The notes beneath the pieces were generated by a model. It had not been told where the DNA came from and ran no database searches. It saw nothing but the letters and a program-made list of their open reading frames with translations. Shown here piece after piece: positions 42,824-50,369 of a stretch of 64,000 nt of DNA. The stretch's first letter is position 1, and each line of letters begins with the position of its first letter. This stretch comes from Shimwellia blattae DSM 4481 = NBRC 105725 (GTDB taxonomy: Bacteria > Pseudomonadota > Gammaproteobacteria > Enterobacterales > Enterobacteriaceae). The stretch is taken from positions 3,596,001 to 3,660,000 of the forward strand of contig NC_017910.1 in NCBI RefSeq assembly GCF_000262305.1. The letters are read 5' to 3'. The translations under genes were made by a program, and so were the position numbers.

Positions 42824-43935
42824 GCCTGGTTCTCCTGTAAACACTCGCCGATACGGCGGGAAATAATAGCCAGCTGATCGGCAGTCACACTGCGTACATC
42901 AGCTTCAATAATGCCTTCATTGGCTTTGTAACCACGGAAGTAGATGGCGTACTCGCCCTGTTTGAGCTGCTCGACCAGGGTGCCAGTGGGAACACCGGTC
43001 CGGGCTTCATCAAACTTGATTTCGGTGCGCGCGATATCGCGCCCGGCAGAGTCCCACACCACCCGGGCACTGACGCCGGGCAGCCCGTTCAGCGCCTCAA
43101 TAAACGGGGTCATTTTTTCGACCATCTGCGCCCCGCTCTCTTTGGTGGCGCTGAGGTAATACTCAATGGCCGTGGTCAGGCCGAGGATCCCCTCTTTGCC
43201 CACCTTCATGGCGCGGCCGATACCGCCGGACTGGCGCTTCACCCACTCCACATACTGTTTCTTACCCACCACCAGGCCACTGGTGGGCCCTTCGATGGCT
43301 TTGGCTCCGCTGTAGATAACCAGGTCGGCCCCGTCGTGGTAGTAACGCTGTAAATCTTCTTCTGCGGCGGCATCCACAATCAGCGGCAGATTATGCTGCT
43401 GCGCCACTGCGGCGGCCTGGGCCACGTTGAGCATGCTTTTCTGCACGCAGTGGTGGGATTTGATATACAAAATAGCCGCGGTGCGCGGTGTGATAGCCGC
43501 CGCCAGCTGCTCTGCGGAGCACTCATTGGCGTAGCCTGCTTCCACCAGCTTACCGCCCCCCAGCGCCACCATGGTGCCGACCGGGGCACCAAAGTTCACG
43601 TTGTGGCCCTTGGGCAGGACGATTTCGTTATTCTCAACCGGGGTCACGTGCAGGTTTTCCAGCAGCCAGTCGCTGTCTTTGACCAGTACCGCCGCCACCG
43701 ACTGGGCAATACCGGCAGAGGCGCAGGCCACCACAACGGCCCCTTCGGTGCCCAGCAGCCCGGCAATGTACTCGCCGGTCTTGTTAACCAGATCTTTCAT
43801 CTCAAAATAGTGGTTAACCCCGGTGACCATCGCCTCAACCACTTCTGGTCGTGGGGTAGACACCCCAAGGATGGTCATCCGCCCGGATGCGTTAATCACT
43901 TGTTTTAAATTGTATTTCTCATAAATCGAAGACAT
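42820..43935 (-). CDS. dgaE: DgaE-type PLP-dependent ammonia-lyase
   Basis: Fold-type I PLP enzyme of the SelA-like group, 371 residues. In Salmonella DgaE turns D-glucosaminate 6-phosphate into 2-keto-3-deoxygluconate 6-phosphate and ammonia. Asp188 (LIVDAAAEED) should hold the pyridine nitrogen and Lys212 (SGAKAIEGPTSG) bind PLP. The start overlaps the amidohydrolase gene by 17 nt and the stop overlaps dgaF, so the three are coupled. Often misannotated as selenocysteine synthase; no selA or selB partner is near. Confidence 0.87.
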   Translation of the reverse strand: MSSIYEKYNLKQVINASGRMTILGVSTPRPEVVEAMVTGVNHYFEMKDLVNKTGEYIAGLLGTEGAVVVACASAGIAQSVAAVLVKDSDWLLENLHVTPVENNEIVLPKGHNVNFGAPVGTMVALGGGKLVEAGYANECSAEQLAAAITPRTAAILYIKSHHCVQKSMLNVAQAAAVAQQHNLPLIVDAAAEEDLQRYYHDGADLVIYSGAKAIEGPTSGLVVGKKQYVEWVKRQSGGIGRAMKVGKEGILGLTTAIEYYLSATKESGAQMVEKMTPFIEALNGLPGVSARVVWDSAGRDIARTEIKFDEARTGVPTGTLVEQLKQGEYAIYFRGYKANEGIIEADVRSVTADQLAIISRRIGECLQENQA

Positions 43936-45052
43936 GTTCCGCTTTCCCCTGTTGGGTAGTAAACCAGTTCCCGGCGCGTACCGCCGCCAGGGCTACCAGC
44001 TGCTGGCTGGCGGCTAATGTGTTGTTGTCGGCATCGGTCAGCACTACAGGCTGCTGGCGCAGGTCAAAAATGGTCAGATCCGCCGTTTTCCCCACGGCCA
44101 GGCGGCCTTTTTCCGCCAGATTCAGCCCCTCTGCCGCATGGGTGGTCACGCAGTCAATCACCTGAGGCAGGCTCATACCGATGGCAAGGAATTTCGACAT
44201 TACCGCCGCCAGGCTGTGTACCGGCCCGTCAATGCGGTTGCGGCAGTAAATATCAGAGCTGATGGTGTGGGGCAGGATCCCCATGGCAATGGCCCGCCGG
44301 GCCACTTCAAAGCTAAAGCTGGCGGTCCCGTGGCCCACATCAAGCCGGACACCACGGCGCAGCGCTGCGGTTATGGAGGTGCGCAGCTCCCCTTCCGGGG
44401 TCAGAATACGGTTAGGTTTGCCGTTATAGCAGTGGGTGATGATGTCCCCGCTGGTGAGCAAGTCGGCAATTTCATCAAGGTTCGGCGGGTTATTGCCGAT
44501 ATGCACCATCAGCGGCAGGTTACCGTTCTCCTGCTGGAACGCTTTGGCGCGTTTTAACGGCTCAATGCCGTTGTCGCCCACCACGCTGCTGCTCATCCGC
44601 GCTTTCAGGCCGACAATAAAATCCGGGTAGCGCGCCACGGCATCACGCACCGCGTCGGCATCAATATTGTCCATGTTTGCCAGTTCGTTCTGGGCAATCA
44701 GCCCCACCCGGGAGATGTTAAGCAGGGCATAGACATCGGTGCTGGCTTTGCGGGTCAGTGCGTAGAAGGTATCAATATCGTCTGCGCCGGTGCTTCCGGC
44801 GTCGATAACCGTGGTCACCCCGGTGGCGATCCCCACGCTGTCCGGTTCATCGTGATAAATCGGCGAGTTGGGATAGCAGTGTACGTGAGAGTCAATCCAG
44901 CCTGCGCTGACATAGTGCTTACCCTGCAAATCCACCACCGTTGTCGCGCCGGATTCTGTCTGCCCCAGTGCGGCAATCCGCCCGTCCTGTATGGCGATAT
45001 CAGTTACAACATCGTCCGCCAGGCGGGCATTACGAATCAGTAAATCATACAT
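43919..45052 (-). CDS. Amidohydrolase/deacetylase family metallohydrolase
   Basis: A 377-residue metal-dependent amidohydrolase of the EF_0837/AHA_3915 type, commonly mislabelled dihydroorotase. Metal ligands: His56 and His58 (DSHVHCY), carboxylated Lys150 (GLKARMS), His184 (VHIGNNPP), His207 (THCYNGKP) and Asp267 (SSDIYC). It lies between the DUF4310 gene and dgaE, which suggests it removes an N-acyl group or opens a lactam to give the DgaE substrate. That role is inference. GGAG lies 7 nt before the ATG. Confidence 0.85.
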   Translation of the reverse strand: MYDLLIRNARLADDVVTDIAIQDGRIAALGQTESGATTVVDLQGKHYVSAGWIDSHVHCYPNSPIYHDEPDSVGIATGVTTVIDAGSTGADDIDTFYALTRKASTDVYALLNISRVGLIAQNELANMDNIDADAVRDAVARYPDFIVGLKARMSSSVVGDNGIEPLKRAKAFQQENGNLPLMVHIGNNPPNLDEIADLLTSGDIITHCYNGKPNRILTPEGELRTSITAALRRGVRLDVGHGTASFSFEVARRAIAMGILPHTISSDIYCRNRIDGPVHSLAAVMSKFLAIGMSLPQVIDCVTTHAAEGLNLAEKGRLAVGKTADLTIFDLRQQPVVLTDADNNTLAASQQLVALAAVRAGNWFTTQQGKAEHVFDL

Positions 45053-45071
45053 ACAACGGCTCCTGAAATAC

Positions 45072-45089
45072 CGGGCGCCGCAGCGCCCG
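45072..45089 (-). other. Intercistronic hairpin between DUF4310 gene and amidohydrolase gene
   Basis: CGGGCGC (45072-45078), loop CGCA, GCGCCCG (45083-45089). It separates the transport-like genes from the enzyme genes on one transcript. No T-run, so likely mRNA processing or partial termination. Confidence 0.5.
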
Positions 45090-45098
45090 TATGGACAA

Positions 45099-45740
45099 TC
45101 AGATGGCTACCGGGAAGATAGAGCCCAGCAGCATCGCCCCGAGAATCGCCCCACCGGTGATAGGCTTCTGCCACAGGTAGAACAGCAGTGCACCCACCAG
45201 CGAACCGATCCCGATAGGAATAGATGCGGTCATCGCGCTGAGGATAATCAACGGACCAAGGAAGCGGCCAGAGGCGTTACCGGCCCCCATCATGACATCC
45301 GCCCCGTAGGTGGAGTCACTCTGGTTGATGGTGAATTTACGCGCCAGAATGATGATGTAACCAATAGCCAGTCCCAGAATCATGCCGGTCGCCAGTGAGG
45401 CGGCAAAGTTCGCCACCGGGAAGATTATCCCGGCACCCAGCAGCAGGGCAGGAACCCCAAGGCCGATACCGGTCTGGATAGCCCCACCGATATCCAGGAT
45501 CCCCACCAGGGAGCCTTCGATGATACGGGCAAACAGGAAGCTGGCCCCGAAGGCCGCAACGGCCCCGTAAGCCCCGGTATCCATCCCGGCGCGCAGCATG
45601 GAAACAAATGCCACTTCGTTGAATGCGCCAATGCCGTACAGATAGTACATATGGGTCCCGGCGAACACGCCGGCAGACAGCAGACCGACAAAGATCGGGA
45701 ATGACCAGTCCGCGTACCAAAAATTCTTATTCTGTTCCAT
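45099..45740 (-). CDS. DUF4310 family integral membrane protein
   Basis: A 213-residue hydrophobic protein with about six membrane helices, rich in glycine and small residues (GVFAGTHMYYLYGIGAFNE, IGLGVPALLLGAGIIFP). DUF4310 proteins occur only in clusters with DUF4311, DUF4312 and SFCGS genes, to the best of recollection. No ATPase or classical EIIC signature was recognised. It is probably one half of a membrane transporter. It starts 12 nt after the DUF4311 stop. Confidence 0.8.
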   Translation of the reverse strand: MEQNKNFWYADWSFPIFVGLLSAGVFAGTHMYYLYGIGAFNEVAFVSMLRAGMDTGAYGAVAAFGASFLFARIIEGSLVGILDIGGAIQTGIGLGVPALLLGAGIIFPVANFAASLATGMILGLAIGYIIILARKFTINQSDSTYGADVMMGAGNASGRFLGPLIILSAMTASIPIGIGSLVGALLFYLWQKPITGGAILGAMLLGSIFPVAI

Positions 45741-45752
45741 AAATTTCCCCGG

Positions 45753-46529
45753 TTACTTGCCGCTCAGGCCGTTGTGGATCATCTCCAGCCAGTTCGGCAC
45801 AGTGAGATGGAAGGATTCGATCATCTTCATGTCGAAGCCACGGAAGAAGCCACTCAGGACAAACAGCGCCACAATGGCCACCATCATCACTTTGGTCACG
45901 TGGTTCCAGCCGCTCTCTTCCACACCCTTACCGATCAGGATCCCCAGTACCAGGCCCGGTACGGCGTTACCCATGATCATCTGCGCAGCACCACCGAATA
46001 CGGTTGCCCAGAAGCCGGATTTTTTACCCGCATCAATCGCTGCCAGCCAGAAAATCACCGGCATCACGGTGTTCACCAGCAGGTTTGCTGCCGGCACCAG
46101 CACTTTAACGGCGGTAATTTGCAGCGCTTCCGGTACGGAGGAGGCAGTCACGTTAAGGAACGCCACCACAATCATGCCGATAATGCCGCAGGCGATAGCC
46201 ATTTTGCGGGGATCGTGCAGGGTTTCACCGACATTGCGGTTTTTAATCATCAGGGCAGCGGCGCCCCAGTTCGGGATAATGCGGTGGTCAACGTCCTGGG
46301 TAAAAGAACCGGCCGCCACAGAGGATGCCCAGGCGTTGAAGAAGAAGCCGAGCCCAAAAGAGAAATGCGATGCCGGATCGCCCTCACAGGAGTTCAACTC
46401 CCCCAGTGTACGAAAGGCGCCCATGCCCTGAGTGGTAGGCGCATGGAACATACGCGCCGCCCCTGCCCCCACGCCGACGCCCACCAGGGCCCCGATGATG
46501 AGTGATTTTATTAATATTATTAAAAACAT
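45753..46529 (-). CDS. DUF4311 family integral membrane protein
   Basis: A 258-residue membrane protein with about six helices. The N-terminal helix LIGALVGVGVGAGAARMFH is followed by a polar, conserved-looking stretch ELNSCEGDPASHFSFGLGFF and the segment VDHRIIPNWGAAALMIKNRN, which could form a substrate or partner site. It is paired with DUF4310 in the same operon. Two separate membrane subunits resemble split EIIC arrangements such as glucitol PTS, but homology is not shown. Confidence 0.8.
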   Translation of the reverse strand: MFLIILIKSLIIGALVGVGVGAGAARMFHAPTTQGMGAFRTLGELNSCEGDPASHFSFGLGFFFNAWASSVAAGSFTQDVDHRIIPNWGAAALMIKNRNVGETLHDPRKMAIACGIIGMIVVAFLNVTASSVPEALQITAVKVLVPAANLLVNTVMPVIFWLAAIDAGKKSGFWATVFGGAAQMIMGNAVPGLVLGILIGKGVEESGWNHVTKVMMVAIVALFVLSGFFRGFDMKMIESFHLTVPNWLEMIHNGLSGK

Positions 46530-46560
46530 TCGTCTGAACCTTCTATTGGTGGTGCGGTGG

Positions 46561-46857
46561 TTATTGCGTGGCGAACTCCACTTTGTCGAGATTGATAGCC
46601 GTCACGCTGACGGTGACATCCAGCGTTACGCTGAATGTGCGTCTTTCCCGGCGCAAAAAGAAAAATAAAAATGCCTCTTTGCGCGCCGTAACCTGCGCAC
46701 TGACCACCTTCACGTCCTGTGGCTCAATACGCAGTAAGATATGAGGTGAGGACTTCATCACGCTGCCCTGAACTTTGTTCAGGGCGTCGGCAAAGGCTTT
46801 CTCTTTACTGTCGCCTTTGCCGCTGACACTCACCGTGGTGGTGAATTGTTCTTTCAT
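46561..46857 (-). CDS. DUF4312 family protein
   Basis: A small soluble protein of about 98 residues. The start MKEQFTTTVSVSG at 46857 is chosen over GTG at 46863, which overlaps the SFCGS stop. It has a ferredoxin-like or dodecin-like alternation of strands (FTTTVSVSGKGDSKEKAFADALNKV at the start, cut here into motif SVSGKGDSKEKAF) and a basic stretch FFLRRERRTF. Function unknown. Probably a cytoplasmic partner of the DUF4310/4311 membrane pair. Confidence 0.78.
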   Translation of the reverse strand: MKEQFTTTVSVSGKGDSKEKAFADALNKVQGSVMKSSPHILLRIEPQDVKVVSAQVTARKEAFLFFFLRRERRTFSVTLDVTVSVTAINLDKVEFATQ

Positions 46858-46859
46858 AC

Positions 46860-47222
46860 TCACTGGCCGTATTTCTTCTGCCAGGCCTGCACCAGGCGCT
46901 CACCGAGTTCTTCTTTGTCCATAAACCCGAAGCCCAGCACGTTGCAGCCTTCGTTAATCGCGGTAACACCTTCATCTACAGAGCGCATGCCGTATTTCGC
47001 TTTGTAGCCATGTTTATTCTGAGCGGTAATCGCACCTGCGCCGCCGCTGCCGCAAAAGGAGATACCGAACGTGGCGTTCTCTGCTTTCATGGCGTCGCCC
47101 AGTTTCATATCCGCAGCCATACCCGGTACAACCACCGCGCGACCACCGGCTTTTTCCACCCCGGCTGCCACTTTCTGACCTTTACCCAGACGATCACCAA
47201 TAACGACTGTAATTTGACTCAT
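46860..47222 (-). CDS. Glycine-rich SFCGS family protein
   Basis: A 120-residue protein named for the motif SFCGSGGAGA (Cys57). It begins with a Rossmann-like strand-loop (ITVVIGDRLGKGQKV). The size, the alpha/beta pattern and the Cys in a glycine-rich loop recall PTS EIIB domains, where a Cys or His carries phosphate, but no homology is established. AGGAG precedes the ATG. It lies between the small PRD gene and DUF4312 and is always found with these partners in known clusters. Confidence 0.8.
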   Translation of the reverse strand: MSQITVVIGDRLGKGQKVAAGVEKAGGRAVVVPGMAADMKLGDAMKAENATFGISFCGSGGAGAITAQNKHGYKAKYGMRSVDEGVTAINEGCNVLGFGFMDKEELGERLVQAWQKKYGQ

Positions 47223-47237
47223 GTTTTGCTCCTGAAA

Positions 47238-47582
47238 TTAAAGGTTGTCTTTTGCAACTTCGAAATGCACGGACAGCAGCCACGCCTCTTCCACCGGCAG
47301 GTTGCCAAAGTGCGCGACAATTTGTTTGGCCATGTTGAGAGAATCTTCTGAGATTTCATCAAACAAGCTGGCATCAACTTCCGGCAGCGGTTCGCCCGTT
47401 ACAGAACGGTGAGCCATTGCGCGGACATGGGATTCAAGCATCTGCTTCTGCACCGCATTGGGCACGATATGGTGGCTTTTCAGCAAATCGAAGACCCAGG
47501 ACAGCGCCTGCTCAGCCAGCTGTTCAATCGCGGCTGACTGCTCCGGAGCGGTGTTTTTCACTACTGCCGTTTCGTTATTCAC
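47238..47582 (-). CDS. Small PRD-domain protein
   Basis: A 114-residue protein resembling a single PTS regulation domain (PRD): HVRAMAHRSVTGEPLPEV carries a His near residue 59 of the type phosphorylated in PRDs, followed by NMAKQIVAHFG and a second His in LLSVHFEVAKDNL. It has no DNA-binding part. The probable start is GTG at 47582 with AAGGGA upstream; the ATG at 47600 lacks a ribosome site. First gene of the cluster. It could act as a phosphorylation-sensing partner of the big PRD regulator. Confidence 0.75.
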   Translation of the reverse strand: MNNETAVVKNTAPEQSAAIEQLAEQALSWVFDLLKSHHIVPNAVQKQMLESHVRAMAHRSVTGEPLPEVDASLFDEISEDSLNMAKQIVAHFGNLPVEEAWLLSVHFEVAKDNL

Positions 47583-47663
47583 TGGTTGTCCCTTAAGCAT
47601 GTGAGTAGAAAAAAAGTATAGGAAGAAACTACCGGCGGGGGGCCTGGGTGTGTAGCGAGTTGT

Positions 47664-47825
47664 TTTCCACTTCAAAGTGGAAATAGCAGCCAGAGCAGTG
47701 ATCTGCCCCACAAACAGGGGAGTAATTGACAGATTATGCTGGATTAATGTGATGTACATCACCGGTTATGGCAAAGATTGCGCGTTTTAAAAAAGATACG
47801 ATCCACTGGTATTTGGGAGCCAGTG
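47664..47825. promoter_or_regulatory. Control region of the DUF4310-DgaEF cluster and mdcR
   Basis: This is the core of a 324-bp divergent gap (47583-47906). It holds a near-perfect CRP site TGTGA-TGTACA-TCACC (47748-47763), a perfect 9-bp inverted repeat TTTCCACTT-CA-AAGTGGAAA (47664-47683) between it and the first gene, and a 6-bp dyad CACTGG/CCAGTG (47804-47825) nearer mdcR. The first fits catabolite control; the second is a candidate operator for the PRD regulator. Confidence 0.65.
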
Positions 47826-47906
47826 CAAGTTTTGTATTACGCTCATTCATGCTGACGATGACAAACAGCGGGCCGGCTTCCCGGCTCCGACAGGGTATTA
47901 CCGGGA

Positions 47907-48848
47907 ATGAAATCAGAAATTAACGACGAAGTGACCTTCCGTAAGCTGGAAATCTTTATGACGTTTATGGAGAGCGGCAACATTGCCCGGGCGGCAGAAG
48001 CCATGGGGATAAGCGGCGTCAGCGTACACCGGGCGCTGCACAGCCTGGAAGAGGGAATTCGTTGCCCGCTGTTTATGCACAAGGGGCGCAACCTGGTGGC
48101 ACTGCCCGCCGCCTGGTCCCTGCTGGAGAGCAGCAAAGAGGTGATGGCGCTGATGACCCGCGCCATTGAGGAGACGCGCAAAGTGGCCGGTGTGGGACAG
48201 GGCCGGTTGCGCATCGGCACCTTGTACTCGCTCACCCTGGAGACCATTCCCCGGCTTATCATGGGGATGAAACTGCGCCGCCCGCAGGTCGAGATGGATC
48301 TCACCATGGGGTCAAACCAGACTCTGTTGCGCATGCTGGAAGATAACCAGCTGGACGCGGTGCTGATTTCAATTTCTGCCGGTGAAATTGACCACGCTAT
48401 TTTTGAAGTGCTGCCGCTGTTCCATGACGATATCTACCTTGCGATGCCGGTCAGCGACAAAATTAACAAGCGCCATCAGGCGGATCTGCGCCAGTATGAG
48501 CAGAGCAAATTTGTCTCCCTGGCGGAAGGGTTCGCCACTTACAACGGATTCCAGGAAGCCTTCCATATTGCCGGGTTTGAACCGCAAATCATCACCCGGG
48601 TGAACGATATCTTCTCCATGCTGAGCCTGGTGCAGGCGGGTGTGGGGCTGACGCTGGTGCCCGGCAGAATGCATAAAATGTATGCGGACTCGGTCCGGAT
48701 GGTGAAACTGGCCCCGGAATACCAGATGCGCCAGCAAATCGGCATGGTGTTCGCCCGTAACCGCGAGCGGGATCCGAATCTGCTGGCGCTGGTGGCCGAA
48801 GGCCGGATGTATGCCCGCGACCAGCCGGAGAATCACCTCGCCCCCTAG
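47907..48848 (+). CDS. mdcR: LysR-type malonate utilisation regulator MdcR
   Basis: A 313-residue LysR-family regulator with an N-terminal winged HTH (about 10-70; GNIARAAEAMGISGVSVHRALHSLE) and a periplasmic-binding-like effector domain. It is convergent with mdcH and matches the position of MdcR in Klebsiella, where it activates the mdc operon. The stop codons of mdcR and mdcH share the bases CTAG (48845-48848). It is transcribed from the same gap as the DUF4310 cluster. Confidence 0.88.
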   Translation: MKSEINDEVTFRKLEIFMTFMESGNIARAAEAMGISGVSVHRALHSLEEGIRCPLFMHKGRNLVALPAAWSLLESSKEVMALMTRAIEETRKVAGVGQGRLRIGTLYSLTLETIPRLIMGMKLRRPQVEMDLTMGSNQTLLRMLEDNQLDAVLISISAGEIDHAIFEVLPLFHDDIYLAMPVSDKINKRHQADLRQYEQSKFVSLAEGFATYNGFQEAFHIAGFEPQIITRVNDIFSMLSLVQAGVGLTLVPGRMHKMYADSVRMVKLAPEYQMRQQIGMVFARNRERDPNLLALVAEGRMYARDQPENHLAP

Positions 48849-49747
48849 CGCGCCAGGCGCCGGTACAGATGGCAGGCCACATCCACACCGCTGCGCTCAA
48901 GGGAGATGGCCTCTCCCTCCCAGTGGGCCTGGCGGGTCAGGCAGGTCAGGATCCCCCCCGGCGGCATCTCTATTGCCAGGCGCCCTTCCCGCTCCCGGGC
49001 GGCGATCATCGCCTCTTCCCAGTGCATGGTGCGCGCCATATTAAACGCCAGATCGTCAGCTATCCGCTCCGGCTGCCATAAGACCCGGGCACTGCTGCCG
49101 CTCAGATAAGCACAATGGGGGCGGCGGAGGGTTACCTTCCGGAACGCCTGCGCCAGCTGGCTGGCGGGCGCATCGAGCAGCGCACAGTGGGAAGGCACGC
49201 TCACCGCCAGCCGTTTCGCCCGGGTCGCCCCCAGCGCCAGAGCCTGTTGCGCAACCTGCGCCATCTGATCATCGCGCCCGGCGATCACTATCTGGGTTTC
49301 GGCATTCAGGTTGGCGATATATGTCCCGCTACCGGCCACAATATTTTCCACCTGGCCCCGGGTCAGCCCCATGATGGCGGTCATCCCGTAGCCGTGGGGG
49401 TAGGCCCGCTCCATCAGCTCGCCACGTAACGCCACCAGATGCAGAGCGTCGCGAAAATCCAGCGCCCCGGCAATCACCGCCGCCGGATAGGCCCCGATGG
49501 ACAGGCCACTGACGATATCCGGCGTAATCTGGCGGCCCGTCAGAGCATCTGCCCAGCAGACCCCGGCAATCAGTAATGCCAGTTGCACCGCCCGGGTATG
49601 TTGCAGGGCCGGTGCCGTATCCAGGGTGTCCAGCTCATCCCCGAGGATCTCCCGGGCGACGACCAGGCGCCGGTGAATATCCGGCATTCCCCGGAACATG
49701 CCCGCATACTGGGTCCCCTGACCCGGGAAGGTAAATACCGTTTTCAT
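48845..49747 (-). CDS. mdcH: Malonyl-CoA:ACP transacylase MdcH
   Basis: Loads malonyl onto the acetylated/thiol ACP to start the malonate decarboxylase cycle. 300 residues. The acyltransferase domain starts FTFPGQGTQYAGM, with nucleophile Ser83 in SGLSIGAY and a substrate Arg in LRGELMERAY. The start at 49747 has GGAG 8 nt upstream; the longer frame from 49762 overlaps mdcG. Last gene of the operon. Confidence 0.92.
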   Translation of the reverse strand: MKTVFTFPGQGTQYAGMFRGMPDIHRRLVVAREILGDELDTLDTAPALQHTRAVQLALLIAGVCWADALTGRQITPDIVSGLSIGAYPAAVIAGALDFRDALHLVALRGELMERAYPHGYGMTAIMGLTRGQVENIVAGSGTYIANLNAETQIVIAGRDDQMAQVAQQALALGATRAKRLAVSVPSHCALLDAPASQLAQAFRKVTLRRPHCAYLSGSSARVLWQPERIADDLAFNMARTMHWEEAMIAAREREGRLAIEMPPGGILTCLTRQAHWEGEAISLERSGVDVACHLYRRLAR

Positions 49748-49748
49748 C

Positions 49749-50369
49749 TTACTCCTCCACATGCCAGGGGGAGCGGACCAGGCGCGGCCCCCGGCAGGTT
49801 TTCAGCAGCCCGCGGCCATCACGCAGCCACTCATTAAGCGCAATGGCCCCGGCCGGGGTTTCCAGTTGGGTGTCCGCCCGGCACGAAAGCCCGGAGACCA
49901 GGCGCTGCCAGGTTTCCAGCAACGCACGGCTCAGCGGCAGCGGTGCCCGGATAGTCAAATCAAGGTCACTGTCGCCATGCAATACCCCCGCCCCGGTAGC
50001 CAGCGCATAACCAACACTGCCGGTAATGCCCCATTGCCAGGGCCAGGGTCTCTCTGCCAGTTGCCGGGCAGCCCGCAGGGGGGCCATTTGCCCATAGGGC
50101 GACGAGGCCAGTACGGCGGGCCGGGAAAGTTGCTCCGGGGTCACCACCCGGACAACCCGGCGGGGGGCCACCCAGCCTGCGGCGCGCTGAGCGCGCGTCG
50201 CCCCCCGGATGCCCACCGGGATCCGGCCCTGCGGGTCGGTGTCACGCCGCACCACGACCGGTAATCCGCAGTGCCAGTATTCCGCCACCCAGGGGTCGGT
50301 TATCCCTTGCGGGGGGGTATTACTGTCCAGCCACAGCAGATCGTGGGCGCGGGGTGTCACTGTCATCAT
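49749..50369 (-). CDS. mdcG: Phosphoribosyl-dephospho-CoA transferase MdcG
   Basis: Attaches the 2'-(5''-triphosphoribosyl)-3'-dephospho-CoA prosthetic group to Ser25 of MdcC. 206 residues. The nucleotidyltransferase motif HGDSDLDLTI gives the metal aspartates. It begins ATGATG overlapping the mdcF stop (TAATG). The prosthetic precursor is made by MdcB. Confidence 0.92.
   Translation of the reverse strand: MMTVTPRAHDLLWLDSNTPPQGITDPWVAEYWHCGLPVVVRRDTDPQGRIPVGIRGATRAQRAAGWVAPRRVVRVVTPEQLSRPAVLASSPYGQMAPLRAARQLAERPWPWQWGITGSVGYALATGAGVLHGDSDLDLTIRAPLPLSRALLETWQRLVSGLSCRADTQLETPAGAIALNEWLRDGRGLLKTCRGPRLVRSPWHVEE

Noticed and set aside
42820..43935. Selenocysteine synthase (SelA) for the PLP gene
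   Set aside because: Size and neighbours (dgaF-type aldolase, amidohydrolase) fit DgaE; no selB or tRNA-Sec nearby.
43919..45052. Dihydroorotase for the amidohydrolase
   Set aside because: The family is commonly mislabelled so; operon context is sugar-acid catabolism, not pyrimidine synthesis.
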